Shown piece by piece: positions 51,381 through 60,847 of a DNA stretch of 64,000 nucleotides (the stretch's first letter is position 1; every line of letters starts with the position of its first letter). The notes under the pieces are model-generated. The model was not told the origin of the DNA, ran no database searches, and was given only the letters and a program-made list of their open reading frames with translations. The stretch comes from Paraflavitalea sp966211765. GTDB lineage: Bacteria > Bacteroidota > Bacteroidia > Chitinophagales > Chitinophagaceae. Made by a program: the position numbers and the translations under genes. The stretch spans positions 1 to 64,000 of the forward strand of contig CBIHOV010000038.1 in NCBI GenBank assembly GCA_966211765.1, read 5' to 3'.

Positions 51381-51692
51381 TCAGCAATCATCGAGGCCGA
51401 AGGAAGGCCAGGGTATATGGCCTTCCGCAGTGACAGGGTCTACCCGTGCCATCACTTCATAGATAGCGTCTGCCGGGAATCCGACCAGGGTAGCATGTTC
51501 ACGAATGGTCTGCTCGTCAGCTGCGATGTATACGCAAAACCATTTATCGGCGGTCACCCAGGACTCTACCCATTGAATACGATGGCCCATTTGTGTGATG
51601 GTATCAAAGGACGAGCGGGCAATCTTTTGCAATGATCGTGTAGTAAGCGCTCCTGAACCTGGCACCACTCTTTCGATAATATATTTCGGCAT
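51381..51692 (-). CDS. DUF4242 (SCO4226-like, nickel-binding) protein
   Basis: 103 residues, no signal peptide. KYIIERVVPGSGALTTRSLQ, IQWVESWVTADKWFCVYIAA and IREHATLVGFPADAIYEVMA match the DUF4242 fold, with Ser-Trp in the place of the conserved Tyr-Trp and the His in REHATLVG. First gene of the minus-strand operon 51692-50162 and a single-domain cytoplasmic relative of the exported tandem version. Metal binding is known for one family member only, so it is tentative here. Confidence 0.85.
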   Translation of the reverse strand: MPKYIIERVVPGSGALTTRSLQKIARSSFDTITQMGHRIQWVESWVTADKWFCVYIAADEQTIREHATLVGFPADAIYEVMARVDPVTAEGHIPWPSFGLDDC

Positions 51693-51713
51693 GTGATATT
51701 CGTTTTTTGTACT

Positions 51714-51733
51714 GCAAACCTACTATCGTTTGC
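51714..51733 (-). promoter_or_regulatory. Promoter -7 box with overlapping inverted repeat
   Basis: GCAAAC-N8-GTTTGC is a perfect inverted repeat; its left part contains CAAACCTA, that is TAGGTTTG on the minus strand, 22 bases before the start of the DUF4242 operon. The same TAGGTTTG box occurs in the YceI promoter repeat. Confidence 0.5.
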
Positions 51734-51864
51734 AGGCGTTGTGGGGCGCGCTTTTCCCAGCGGCGGGGTATTTCTTCCGAAAGGAGTGTGGCCGCCATGA
51801 ATATTTGGGTGGCGGGGAACAACCAACGGCGGAACCCGGGCCATGAACGGCGGGCCTGGTACTC

Positions 51865-51886
51865 CCTGTGACGGCCCCGTCACAGG
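51865..51886. promoter_or_regulatory. 22-bp palindrome upstream of the sensor kinase operon
   Basis: CCTGTGACGG, CC, CCGTCACAGG: perfect 10-bp arms, two-base centre, 59 bases before the kinase start at 51945 and 173 bases before the divergent DUF4242 operon. TGTGA/TCACA halves recall CRP-FNR-type sites, though the spacing differs. Confidence 0.5.
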
Positions 51887-51944
51887 AAGGCCAGTGGTAA
51901 CGTTATCCGCTGCGGGGTAATTAGTAACTTAGTGGTCATCCCTT

Positions 51945-54900
51945 GTGTCCATGAATAAAGTGTTATTGTTATTATCAGCCATCTTATTGCTATGGGCCGG
52001 TACCGGCCTGTCGCAGTCATTACAAAACCGTGATTTTGCACGGTACACTACGGAGCAGGGATTGTCGCACAATTCGGTGATGGGCATAGCAGAGGATACC
52101 ATGGGTTTTTTATGGATCGCTACCCGGTCGGGATTGAACCGGTTCAATGGTCACCGTTTTTTACAATACCATAGCACAGATGATGCCGGCTCATTGCCTT
52201 CGGAAGAACTGATGGGCATTTGCAGACTGGACGATCACCAGCTCGCTATGATAGGATCGGGCGTACACATCGTAAATACGAAAACCGGCCAGCGCCGGAA
52301 CCTTTTTATCCCTTATAAGGACCCGAGGTCGTCGTTCAAATTCAACATGACCTTGCAGGCCATTGGCGATGCAGCAGGAAACATCTTCGTTTTATCCAGG
52401 TCGGGGTTTTACCATTTCAGGCAGGACAGCCTAGAATACCGGTTCGATTATTATCCCGATTCGCTTGTGGCGGTCAATCATCTCGTATTCGGCGGAAAGA
52501 TGCTGGAACTGGACGATCACCGGCTACTGATTACCTCTATTGACGGCCTCTACCTGTATGATAAATCCATCAAAAATTTTCATAAGCTGCGTGACAAAGA
52601 AATTCCTGCGCTGGCGCGTTTTCTTTCTTACCCGCAGGTGCCCTTCGGTTTTATACAAATAGGGCCGGGGCGCATGTTTGTGTACGATCCCGTGAACCGG
52701 TTGCTGCACTATCTGAACATGCGCGGTAACAAAAACGTCGTAGTGAGCGCGCCATGGCCAAAAGGGCTGGACGATGCGGGTTGGCGATCCAGGCTGATCG
52801 TGCAGGATGATCATACGTTTTTGGTGACGCTGCAACAGGCAGGGCTGGTGCAGATCCGTTTAGACAGCAGCCATACTGATCCGCCGGTTATATCGCCGGT
52901 CGCTGCACTGAAAGAATATCTTTGCAACGATCTGTTGCTGGACCATGAACAACGCTTACTGATTGCCACCAATAAAGGATTACTGCGTCAGCGCCTGTCT
53001 TCCTCCACGGTGCAAACCGGCCGCATGCCGGGATATCATCAATTGGCGGAAGCCGCTTTTGATGATGTGGTTGCCATGGGCGATAAAGTATATGCGGCCA
53101 CCCGGGGATCGGGCCTGGCAGTGTTCAATAAGGCCGGCCTGCAGTTTGAAAAGCTCCTTCATTTTGCGACGGCTGATAGTCTGGGACTGGACAATATTAC
53201 GGCCCTGCAACCCATGCAGGATAAAACGATCGTGGTGGGGACGGCTACCATACCGTTCATTTTCTATCCGCAAACAGGCCGCCATTCGGCCCTCGTACCA
53301 CCGGGCTGGATACCATCGCAGTATTGGGTGCAAAATATCAACCGCGACAACCATGATGATCTCTGGATCAGCGCACACCGTATTTACCGGTACCGGGCAT
53401 CCACCCGTTCCTTTGATAGCCTGCCGGGCCTGCCCAGGCTGCTGGATGCCCCGGTGGCCATTGAAGAAGACGTAGAGGGAAATATCTGGATGGCACGTCA
53501 CGGCCTGGCACGGTACAACAGGCGTCTGCAGCAATATGACCGCTACATCGATACCTTCCCTTTTATCAAAATACCGGACAAGCAGGTAACTGCCTTCACA
53601 TTCGACAACCATCATACCATTTGGATCAGTGTGCAGAACAACGGCCTCGTGGCCTACTCACCACAAACGGGTTCTTTCCGGCATTTTACCAAAAGGAATG
53701 GTCTTCCCCATGATCAGCTCTCGGCATTGTATTACCTGGATGGCAAAGTGTGGATGGCCGGTTATTCGGGTATCTCTTCCATGGATATCAACAACCATGA
53801 GATACGTAATTACGGACCAGAAGATGGGTTTCCCGCCTCTCCGGTCAATAGGGGCTCCCGGTTTTATTATGACAGCGCGCAGCACCTGCTCTACATCGGA
53901 TTTGCCGATGCCATTGCGTGCTTCGATCCCTCGGTTATTGCAGGGAGTGCCATGACGCCCAGGATCTTTATTGAACAAGTCATGATCAGCGGCGGTCCTT
54001 CTACGTACCTGCCCGGTAATGCTATTTCAACTTCCTGGAACAGGCGGCAGTTGAACATCGCCGTGGGTACCATCAATTTTTTTGATGGCGCCACACAGCG
54101 GTACGCTTACCGGCTGGCTGATGCGGAAGAGGGGGCCTGGGTGGAACTCGGCACAGCCTCTTCCTTTTCCATATCCGGCCTGTCGCCGGGCCGGCACCGG
54201 CTGGAGGTACGCGTGAGCCCGGACAGCCATCGCTGGCCCGCTCAGATAGCCACGCTGGACATCAACGTGGCAGGACCGTTCTGGCTCAGCACCTGGTTTA
54301 TCATCGTCAGTGGCCTGGTGCTGCTGTGGTTTGTGTATAGGCTGGTGCGCTGGCGCACATCGGTGGCGCGTAAAAAGGAAATGGTCAACACGCAAATGGA
54401 GAAACTGCGGGCAGATGATTACAAGGCGCAGTTTGAGCTGGAACAGATCACCCATTATTTCTCCACCTCGCTGGCCGGCAAAAGAACGGAAGACGAAATA
54501 TTGTCGGATGTGGCAGAAAGACTGATCGGCAGCCTGCATTATGAAGATTGCATCATCTATTTGTGGAACCGTGATAAGACGCAACTGGTACAGCGTGCAG
54601 CGTATGGTCCGAAAAGTGTGAACGGGGTGGTGAAGACAACGGGCTTTACCGTAAGCCCGGGCCAGGGTATTGTGGGCCATGTGGTGACTACCGGCAAGCC
54701 CCTCGTTGTCAATGATACCCGAAAAGACCCGCGCTACCGGGTGGATGATTGTTTCCGGTTGAGCGAACTAACGGTGCCCATCATTCACAATGGTGAACTG
54801 TTGGGGGTGATCGATAGTGAGCACAGCCAGGCCCACTATTTCAATGACCGGCATGTTAAAATGATGACCACGATCGCCACGCTCCTGGGCAACACGCTTA

Positions 54901-55610
54901 AACAGCTGGAAGCTGATCAGTCCCTGCAGGCCAAACAACAGGAACTGGCGGGTATTAATGAACAACTGGCAGAGGCCCGGCTGTCCGCCCTGCAGGCGCA
55001 GATGAACCCACATTTTGTGTTCAATGCGCTGAACAGCATCAAGCGGATGATCCTTGAAGGCGATAACGATACGGCCTCGCGCTACCTCAGCAAGTTTGCG
55101 CTTATGATCCGCATGACGTTGGAACATTCCAAAGAAACCTTTGTTACGCTGCACGACAATATCCAATACCTCAAAGCCTACCTGGACATGGAGCGGCTTC
55201 GCTTTGACCATACCTTCAGTTATGGGATCGATATGGAGGGGGCTGTAGATGCGGCGGAATTATTATTCCCTTCTATGATGATACAGCCGTTGGTGGAAAA
55301 TGCCATCTGGCATGGATTAATGCCTGCGGAGCGGGAAAAAAGGTTAAAAGTGTGCTTCCAGGTATCGGACCACCGGCTGCGGTGCATTATCCAGGACAAT
55401 GGCATCGGCATTCGCCAGGCAGCACAAATGCGCCGGGAGAGCCGGACTGTACACCGGTCCGTGGGCCTGGAAAACCTGCGCAAAAGAATTCATATCCTCA
55501 ATGAAAAATACCATACGGCCTGTACCTTGTCCATCGTGGACCTGCAGGAAGCGGGCGGACCGCAGACTGGTACAAAGGCCATCCTGGAATTGAATATCGT
55601 AACAGCTTAA
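51945..55610 (+). CDS. LytS-like sensor histidine kinase with propellers, Y_Y_Y and GAF domains
   Basis: 1221 residues. Signal peptide to about 24 (WAGTGLSQ). Reg_prop propeller blades run from about 30 to 680 (YTTEQGLSHNSVMGIAEDTM at the start), a Y_Y_Y domain ends near 780, a membrane segment (WFIIVSGLVLLWFVYRLV) lies at about 785-802, a GAF domain at 840-990 (PGQGIVGHVVTTGKPLVVND), and a His_kinase domain with His1023 in QMNPHFVFNALNSIK and HATPase N box QPLVENAIWHGL. This is the kinase type that pairs with LytTR regulators, encoded 9 bases downstream. The periplasmic ligand is unknown. Confidence 0.93.
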   Translation: MSMNKVLLLLSAILLLWAGTGLSQSLQNRDFARYTTEQGLSHNSVMGIAEDTMGFLWIATRSGLNRFNGHRFLQYHSTDDAGSLPSEELMGICRLDDHQLAMIGSGVHIVNTKTGQRRNLFIPYKDPRSSFKFNMTLQAIGDAAGNIFVLSRSGFYHFRQDSLEYRFDYYPDSLVAVNHLVFGGKMLELDDHRLLITSIDGLYLYDKSIKNFHKLRDKEIPALARFLSYPQVPFGFIQIGPGRMFVYDPVNRLLHYLNMRGNKNVVVSAPWPKGLDDAGWRSRLIVQDDHTFLVTLQQAGLVQIRLDSSHTDPPVISPVAALKEYLCNDLLLDHEQRLLIATNKGLLRQRLSSSTVQTGRMPGYHQLAEAAFDDVVAMGDKVYAATRGSGLAVFNKAGLQFEKLLHFATADSLGLDNITALQPMQDKTIVVGTATIPFIFYPQTGRHSALVPPGWIPSQYWVQNINRDNHDDLWISAHRIYRYRASTRSFDSLPGLPRLLDAPVAIEEDVEGNIWMARHGLARYNRRLQQYDRYIDTFPFIKIPDKQVTAFTFDNHHTIWISVQNNGLVAYSPQTGSFRHFTKRNGLPHDQLSALYYLDGKVWMAGYSGISSMDINNHEIRNYGPEDGFPASPVNRGSRFYYDSAQHLLYIGFADAIACFDPSVIAGSAMTPRIFIEQVMISGGPSTYLPGNAISTSWNRRQLNIAVGTINFFDGATQRYAYRLADAEEGAWVELGTASSFSISGLSPGRHRLEVRVSPDSHRWPAQIATLDINVAGPFWLSTWFIIVSGLVLLWFVYRLVRWRTSVARKKEMVNTQMEKLRADDYKAQFELEQITHYFSTSLAGKRTEDEILSDVAERLIGSLHYEDCIIYLWNRDKTQLVQRAAYGPKSVNGVVKTTGFTVSPGQGIVGHVVTTGKPLVVNDTRKDPRYRVDDCFRLSELTVPIIHNGELLGVIDSEHSQAHYFNDRHVKMMTTIATLLGNTLKQLEADQSLQAKQQELAGINEQLAEARLSALQAQMNPHFVFNALNSIKRMILEGDNDTASRYLSKFALMIRMTLEHSKETFVTLHDNIQYLKAYLDMERLRFDHTFSYGIDMEGAVDAAELLFPSMMIQPLVENAIWHGLMPAEREKRLKVCFQVSDHRLRCIIQDNGIGIRQAAQMRRESRTVHRSVGLENLRKRIHILNEKYHTACTLSIVDLQEAGGPQTGTKAILELNIVTA

Positions 55611-55619
55611 ACTCCCTGT

Positions 55620-56378
55620 ATGAAAGCTATTCTCGTAGACGATGAAATGGATGGACTGCGCACTTTGCAACGCATGCTGGAAAAGCATTGTCCGCAGGTG
55701 CAGGTAGCGGGTACGGCTACGAACGCGGCCGTGGCTAAGGAGCGCATCAATGGGTTGCAACCCGATCTTGTTTTCCTCGACATTCAGATGCCCGGCAAAT
55801 CGGGCCTCGACCTGCTGTCGGACCTGGACACCAGTTCCTTTGAAGTGATCTTCGTTACCGCGTTCAATGATTATGTACTGCAGGCCCTGCAGTTCAGCGC
55901 CGTTGATTACCTGCTGAAGCCGGTAGACGAAGACCGGTTGATAGAGGCAGTGCAGCGTGCTGAAAAACGCATACAGGAAGAAAAGAAAGGAGCCCAGTCG
56001 GACACGCTGCTGCACAACCTGGAAAAAGCAGGCACGCCGGCCGACATGCGGCTCTGCCTGCCTACCTTAAAAGGATTCATCATTGTTAAATTGTCAGAGA
56101 TCATTTACGGCGAAGCGGACCGAAGCTATACCCTGTTCCACATAGAAGGAGGCAAAACGGTGCTCGTCTCCAAAGCATTGATCGAATATGAGGAGCTGTT
56201 GCGGGGCACCACCTTTTTGCGGGTCCATAAGTCTTTCCTCATCAACCTGCTGCACGTACGCGAGTACCAGCGGGGAGAAGGTGGTAGTGTCATCATGAGC
56301 AATAAGGCAGAGATAGAGATCAGCCGCCGGAAGAAGGAAGCCTTCCTCGACGAGATCAGGCGGGTATTTAAGTATTGA
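55620..56378 (+). CDS. LytTR-family response regulator
   Basis: 252 residues. Receiver domain with phospho-acceptor Asp54 in LVFLDIQMPGKSG, acid pocket Asp7-Asp8 and Lys in YLLKPVDEDRL; LytTR DNA-binding domain at about 150-250 (FIIVKLSEIIYGEADRSYTL, FLRVHKSFLINLLHVREYQR). It is the partner of the upstream LytS-type kinase. LytTR proteins bind imperfect direct repeats one helix turn apart, and such repeats lie 19 bases after this gene and upstream of the YceI gene. Confidence 0.95.
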   Translation: MKAILVDDEMDGLRTLQRMLEKHCPQVQVAGTATNAAVAKERINGLQPDLVFLDIQMPGKSGLDLLSDLDTSSFEVIFVTAFNDYVLQALQFSAVDYLLKPVDEDRLIEAVQRAEKRIQEEKKGAQSDTLLHNLEKAGTPADMRLCLPTLKGFIIVKLSEIIYGEADRSYTLFHIEGGKTVLVSKALIEYEELLRGTTFLRVHKSFLINLLHVREYQRGEGGSVIMSNKAEIEISRRKKEAFLDEIRRVFKY

Positions 56379-56396
56379 GTTACTGGAGTACTACAT

Positions 56397-56474
56397 ACAA
56401 ACCTAAAGTGTCCGTGCGCAGGAGTGGTAAAAGCGCGGTAAAAACTTTGTAAACGCATGTAAAATCTGATTGAC
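56397..56474 (-). promoter_or_regulatory. Regulatory repeat copy 2
   Basis: Same 78-base sequence as 49951-50028 with seven substitutions. All four phased TTTAC words and TAGGTTTG are kept. In this place the promoter-like orientation points back into the LytTR gene (antisense), and the only other neighbour is the 3' end of the AraC gene, so the function of this copy is not obvious. Confidence 0.65.
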
Positions 56475-56481
56475 ACTAATT

Positions 56482-57366
56482 TTAAACCGTGTTCACCGAT
56501 TGGTGCTGCCTGCGATAGCTATTGGGTGTGGTGCCTGTCACTTTTTTGAATATCCTGGAGAAATGGGGCAGGCTGTCAAAACCGGTCTCAAGGGCGATGT
56601 CGGGGTAAGGCATATTGGTCGTGGTGATGAGGTATTGTGCGCGTTCGATCCGCTTTTCATGAATATAATGAAGCGGTCGTTCGCCCGAATATTGAAGGAA
56701 TTGCCGCGAGAAGTAATCGGGGTGCTGGTTCACCCTTTGTGCCAGGTGTGCGATCGTTAATGGCTCCTTCATGTGAAGTTGGATATAGCTCATGGTGTCT
56801 AATACCTTGGAGGGAATATTATGTGGACTGCTTAGGGAGGAATTGCGGCTGTCTAAAAAGCGGGATAACAATTGCAGCAAGATGCCCAGGGTTTCTATAT
56901 AAACAGCATCGTTTTGCCGGTTGTTCAACTCCTGGTATTCCCGGTAATATGCATTCTTCTCGTATACCTTTGGATTGTCGGAACGATTGATGCCCCTTCC
57001 CGGATTAATGTTCAGTATTCGCTTAAAATTGGCAATATCAATGTCAGAAGCAGGCAGTTTCATCAAGGTTCTGTTGTTCTGGAACAACGAAATGCCATCA
57101 GGAGATTCTTCAAAAAACTGGATAAAATACTGGCTTAAAGCAGCAGGACACCTTAAGTTGCATAGGGTAAAACTCGGGATCATATAAATAAAGCCAGGTT
57201 CTAACGTGAGCTTCTGTTGTGCGTTGGAAACGAAACCTTCTCCCGCATCGATATAATACAAACGATAATATGGACTGATCACCTGTTTGTAGTTCCATCG
57301 CTGGTTAAGATGAACATGGTCAACATGCAATAATGAAAAAGAATGTTTTAGCAGCCTTCTGTTCAT
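56482..57366 (-). CDS. AraC-family regulator of the fucose locus
   Basis: 294 residues. An N-terminal cupin-type sensor domain (about 15-130, YYRLYYIDAGEGFVSNAQQK) is followed by an AraC double HTH at about 190-288 with LTIAHLAQRVNQHPDYFSRQF and the signature DIALETGFDSLPHFSRIFKK, here in part. It is transcribed divergently from the fucose genes (174 bases between starts), which is the usual arrangement for a sugar-responsive activator of the neighbouring operon. Ligand is inferred to be fucose or a fucoside. Confidence 0.9.
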   Translation of the reverse strand: MNRRLLKHSFSLLHVDHVHLNQRWNYKQVISPYYRLYYIDAGEGFVSNAQQKLTLEPGFIYMIPSFTLCNLRCPAALSQYFIQFFEESPDGISLFQNNRTLMKLPASDIDIANFKRILNINPGRGINRSDNPKVYEKNAYYREYQELNNRQNDAVYIETLGILLQLLSRFLDSRNSSLSSPHNIPSKVLDTMSYIQLHMKEPLTIAHLAQRVNQHPDYFSRQFLQYSGERPLHYIHEKRIERAQYLITTTNMPYPDIALETGFDSLPHFSRIFKKVTGTTPNSYRRQHQSVNTV

Positions 57367-57539
57367 AATGTCCCAAGAGCACTAAAAGTACAAAGAAATA
57401 GTCGGATTTGTATAAAACAAAGTCTTATTCGGTATAGGGCAGGAATATTGTCTCTGTTAACTTTGTTTTGAGCAGTTGATCAATGCCTTTCACCGTAAAG
57501 GCGGATATCTGTAACGATTTTCTTGCCATAAAACTGTCT

Positions 57540-58811
57540 ATGAATACGAAGCAGCGTACACTGTTGGCGTTTTGTCTCATCACGTCATTGTTCTTTTTAT
57601 GGGGTTTTGCACACAACCTCGATCCCATACTGATCCCCCACCTCAAAAGGTCTTTTACATTAACCACCACACAGGCAACACTGGTCGATTCTGCCGTATT
57701 TGTAGCTTATTTCCTCATGGCATTACCTGCCGGACTATTGATGAAAAAAGGGGGATACAAAGTGGGCATTATTACCGGACTGGTCTTTTTCGCAATAGGT
57801 TGCTTTCTCTTTGTGCCTGCAGCCAATACCCAGTCCTATGACTTCTTTCTCGTAGCCTTGTTTGTGATAGCCTGTGGCCTCACCATCCTGGAAACGGCAG
57901 CCAACCCTTATGCTACGGCATTGGGCAATCCGGAAACCGGCGCCCAGCGACTCAACTTCGCACAATCATTTAACGGACTGGCAGCAGCATTGGCGCCCGT
58001 GATCGGCGCCCGTATCATATTGACCAAGGGCCATACGGATGTAGAGTTGAAGGCAATGACGGAAACTGCCCGTAGCATAGCATTGGCGGCTGAAGCATCC
58101 TCCGTTAAAACACCTTATATCGTGCTCGGTGTGGTATTGTTGCTTATTGCCTTGCTGTTTGCCTGTATAAAATTGCCGGCTATCACCTCTCCAGGTCATG
58201 TGTCGGGAAGTAAACATGTATTTCACGCCTTGCGGCACAGGCATCTTGCCTGGGGGGTAGCCGCACAATTTTTTTATGTAGGGGCCCAGGTGGCTGTGTT
58301 CAGTCTCTTCATTCTCTATGCCCCTCAATCGGCAGGTATTACGGAAATAAAGGCCGCCGATTACCTCGGCGCCTGCGGTATCGCCTTTCTCATCGGGCGA
58401 TTTGCAGGAACAGCGCTCATGCAAAAGATAAAGCCGCCAACATTGCTTGCATGGTATGCGATCGCCAGCCTGCTGTTGTGCCTCGTAGCCATCTTTGGAA
58501 GCGGCATGATCACCGTATATGCAGTCATTGGCATTTGCTTCTTTATGTCCATCATGTTCCCGACGATCTTTGCCCTGGGGATTAAAAACCTGGGCGCAGA
58601 TACTGAGTATGGCAGCAGCCTGCTGATCATGTCTATCGTGGGTGGCGCCATATTACCCCGCCTCTTTGGGTATATCAGCGATGCTACCGGTAATATTCAA
58701 TATGGTTATATAGTACCGTTTGTTTGTTTTGTGGTCATTGCCATCTTTGGCTATAAGGGACACCGGGTATCGATAGAAAAAATATCAACCAATCCTTCAC
58801 CTTCTATATAA
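57540..58811 (+). CDS. fucP: L-fucose:H+ symporter (MFS)
   Basis: 423 residues from ATG 57540; the frame extends 19 codons upstream without family similarity. Twelve membrane segments. LFFLWGFAHNLDPILIPHLK and the span DSAVFVAYFLMALPAGLLMK are the FucP/GluP signature, and ETAANPYATALGNPETGAQR lies at the end of span 4 as in E. coli FucP. It imports L-fucose, or possibly another 6-deoxy or hexose sugar, across the inner membrane with a proton. First gene of the operon; next start is 3 bases after its stop. Specificity for fucose is supported by the two fucosidases downstream. Confidence 0.9.
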   Translation: MNTKQRTLLAFCLITSLFFLWGFAHNLDPILIPHLKRSFTLTTTQATLVDSAVFVAYFLMALPAGLLMKKGGYKVGIITGLVFFAIGCFLFVPAANTQSYDFFLVALFVIACGLTILETAANPYATALGNPETGAQRLNFAQSFNGLAAALAPVIGARIILTKGHTDVELKAMTETARSIALAAEASSVKTPYIVLGVVLLLIALLFACIKLPAITSPGHVSGSKHVFHALRHRHLAWGVAAQFFYVGAQVAVFSLFILYAPQSAGITEIKAADYLGACGIAFLIGRFAGTALMQKIKPPTLLAWYAIASLLLCLVAIFGSGMITVYAVIGICFFMSIMFPTIFALGIKNLGADTEYGSSLLIMSIVGGAILPRLFGYISDATGNIQYGYIVPFVCFVVIAIFGYKGHRVSIEKISTNPSPSI

Positions 58812-58814
58812 ACT

Positions 58815-59174
58815 ATGAAAAGGTACACATTGGCACTCGATCTCAAAGATGATCCGGCCCTGATCGGGGAATATGAACGTTATCACCAGGCAGAGAACGG
58901 GTGGCCCGAAATAACGAAGAGTATAGCAGAGGCCGGGATCGTTCATATGGAAATTTACCGGACAGGCAACCGCCTGTTTATGATCATGGAGGTGCAGGAG
59001 GACTTCTCTTTTGAACGTAAATCGGGCATGGATGCTGCCAATCCCAGAGTGCAGGAGTGGGAACAATTGATGTGGAAATTCCAGCAGCCGCTGCCCTGGG
59101 CCAGGGAAGGCGAGAAATGGGTGATTATGGATAAAATATTCCAGTTAAATACTACTACAAAAGAATTATCATGA
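58815..59174 (+). CDS. L-rhamnose/L-fucose mutarotase (RhaM-like)
   Basis: 119 residues. KRYTLALDLKDDPALIGEYE, the YHQAENGWPEITKSIAEAGI helix and VHMEIYRTGNRLFMIMEV match the RhaM ferredoxin-like family that interconverts alpha and beta anomers; the conserved His near residue 23 (RYHQ) and the closing MDKIFQL are present. In this locus fucose is the likely sugar; FucU-type mutarotases have a different fold. Its stop overlaps the start of the GH29 gene by 4 bp, so the pair is translationally coupled. Confidence 0.9.
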   Translation: MKRYTLALDLKDDPALIGEYERYHQAENGWPEITKSIAEAGIVHMEIYRTGNRLFMIMEVQEDFSFERKSGMDAANPRVQEWEQLMWKFQQPLPWAREGEKWVIMDKIFQLNTTTKELS

Positions 59175-60817
59175 ATAGAAGAACGCTCGTAAAACAGCTG
59201 GGATTATCACTGCCTGCTTACCTGCTCTCCAAACAGGCCGGGGCCGCTTTCCTCGAGACGCTGGGGCAACAATATGCCAAAGGTCCTTTCAAAGCCAGCT
59301 GGGAGTCCCTGCAGGCTTATAGCGTGCCGGATTGGTACCGCAACGCCAAGTTTGGTATCTGGGCGCATTGGGGGCCGCAATGTGAAGCTGAATACGGCGA
59401 CTGGTATGCACGGGGTATGTATGAAGAAGGGAGTGATCAATACAACTACCACCTGAAGAAATACGGACATCCTTCGAAATTTGGTTTTAAGGATGTTATT
59501 CACCAATGGAAGGCCGATCAATGGGACCCGGAACAGCTTGTGGCCCTTTACAAGCGGGTAGGGGCAAAATACTTCTTTGCGCTGGCCAATCACCACGATA
59601 ACCTGGATCTGTGGGATTCCAAATACCAGGCCTGGAATTCCGTGCAGGTAGGACCGAAAAAAGATATCATAGGAGGATGGGCAAAGGCCGCTAAAAAACA
59701 AGGACTGCATTTTGGCGTAAGCGTGCATGCGTCGCATGCCTGGAGCTGGTTTGAAGTAGCCCGGCGGTCAGATAAAAAAGGCCCGATGGCCGGCATTCCT
59801 TATGATGGTAATCTGACCAAAGCAGATGGTAAAGGAACCTGGTGGGAAGGCATGGACCCACAAGGTTTATATGCACAGAACCACCCGCTCAGTGAGAACA
59901 GCCAGGACAATGGAGCGATCCATCGCCAATGGCATTGGGGCAATGGCGTAGCGGTACCAACCAAAGCATATTGTGACCAGTTCCTGAAAAGGACACTGGA
60001 GCTGATCGATAAATACGAGCCTGAGCTTCTCTACTTTGATGATACGGTGTTGCCCTTCCATCCCCTCAATGATGTAGGACTTCAGATAGCGGCCCATCAC
60101 TACAACCAGAGCATCAAACGGAACAAAGGAAAACTGCAGGCAGTGCTTAATGGTAAGATACTTGACGAGATGCAACGCCGGTGCATGGTATGGGATATTG
60201 AAAGAGGGCAAAGCAATACCATAGAACCTTTTACCTGGCAAACAGATACCTGTATCGGCAACTGGCATTACGATATGCGGGTATATGAAAACAAGCATTA
60301 CAAGTCTGCCAGAACTGTTGTACAAACATTGGTGGATATAGTAAGTAAGAACGGTAACCTGTTGCTCAATATTCCGGTAAGGGGTAATGGAACGATCGAT
60401 GACCAGGAAATGGCCATCCTCGAAGAAGTTGCTGCCTGGATGAAGGTCAATGCCGAATGCATCTATGATACGAGGCCCTGGAAAGTATTGGGTGAAGGAC
60501 CCGCTATGGAAGCTGCTGCACCCCTTGCTGCACAGGGTTTCAATGAAGGCAAGGGCAAGCCCTTTGGCCCCGCCGATATGCGCTTTACGGTGAAGGGAGA
60601 TACGCTGTATGCGATCGTTTATGGCTGGCCGGAAGATGGGAAAGTAAAGATCAAAAGCCTTGCTGAAGGAAATGCGCTAAGGGAAGGTGGTATTAACAAG
60701 GTAGCACTGGTAGGCGGACCGGAACTTCGTTTTCAAAGGACCAGGGATGCGTTGGAACTGAGCTTGCCTGATAACAGGCCGGCGCTTAGCTATGCAGTAG
60801 TATTGAAGATCAGTTAA
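59171..60817 (+). CDS. GH29 alpha-L-fucosidase, exported
   Basis: 548 residues. N-terminal MNRRTLVKQLGLSLPAYLLS looks like a twin-arginine-type or Sec signal. The GH29 barrel begins WYRNAKFGIWAHWGPQCEAE and includes RVGAKYFFALANHHDN; the nucleophile is Asp290 in LLYFDDTVLPF. The acid/base Glu is not conserved across the family and was not assigned. The C-terminal 90 residues form a beta domain. It releases terminal L-fucose from glycans in the periplasm. Different from the second GH29 protein at 62912, which has the more usual WFDGANG nucleophile motif, so the two probably handle different linkages. Confidence 0.92.
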   Translation: MNRRTLVKQLGLSLPAYLLSKQAGAAFLETLGQQYAKGPFKASWESLQAYSVPDWYRNAKFGIWAHWGPQCEAEYGDWYARGMYEEGSDQYNYHLKKYGHPSKFGFKDVIHQWKADQWDPEQLVALYKRVGAKYFFALANHHDNLDLWDSKYQAWNSVQVGPKKDIIGGWAKAAKKQGLHFGVSVHASHAWSWFEVARRSDKKGPMAGIPYDGNLTKADGKGTWWEGMDPQGLYAQNHPLSENSQDNGAIHRQWHWGNGVAVPTKAYCDQFLKRTLELIDKYEPELLYFDDTVLPFHPLNDVGLQIAAHHYNQSIKRNKGKLQAVLNGKILDEMQRRCMVWDIERGQSNTIEPFTWQTDTCIGNWHYDMRVYENKHYKSARTVVQTLVDIVSKNGNLLLNIPVRGNGTIDDQEMAILEEVAAWMKVNAECIYDTRPWKVLGEGPAMEAAAPLAAQGFNEGKGKPFGPADMRFTVKGDTLYAIVYGWPEDGKVKIKSLAEGNALREGGINKVALVGGPELRFQRTRDALELSLPDNRPALSYAVVLKIS

Positions 60818-60847
60818 ACAATGTAGCACATTAATAAACAAGCTGCG

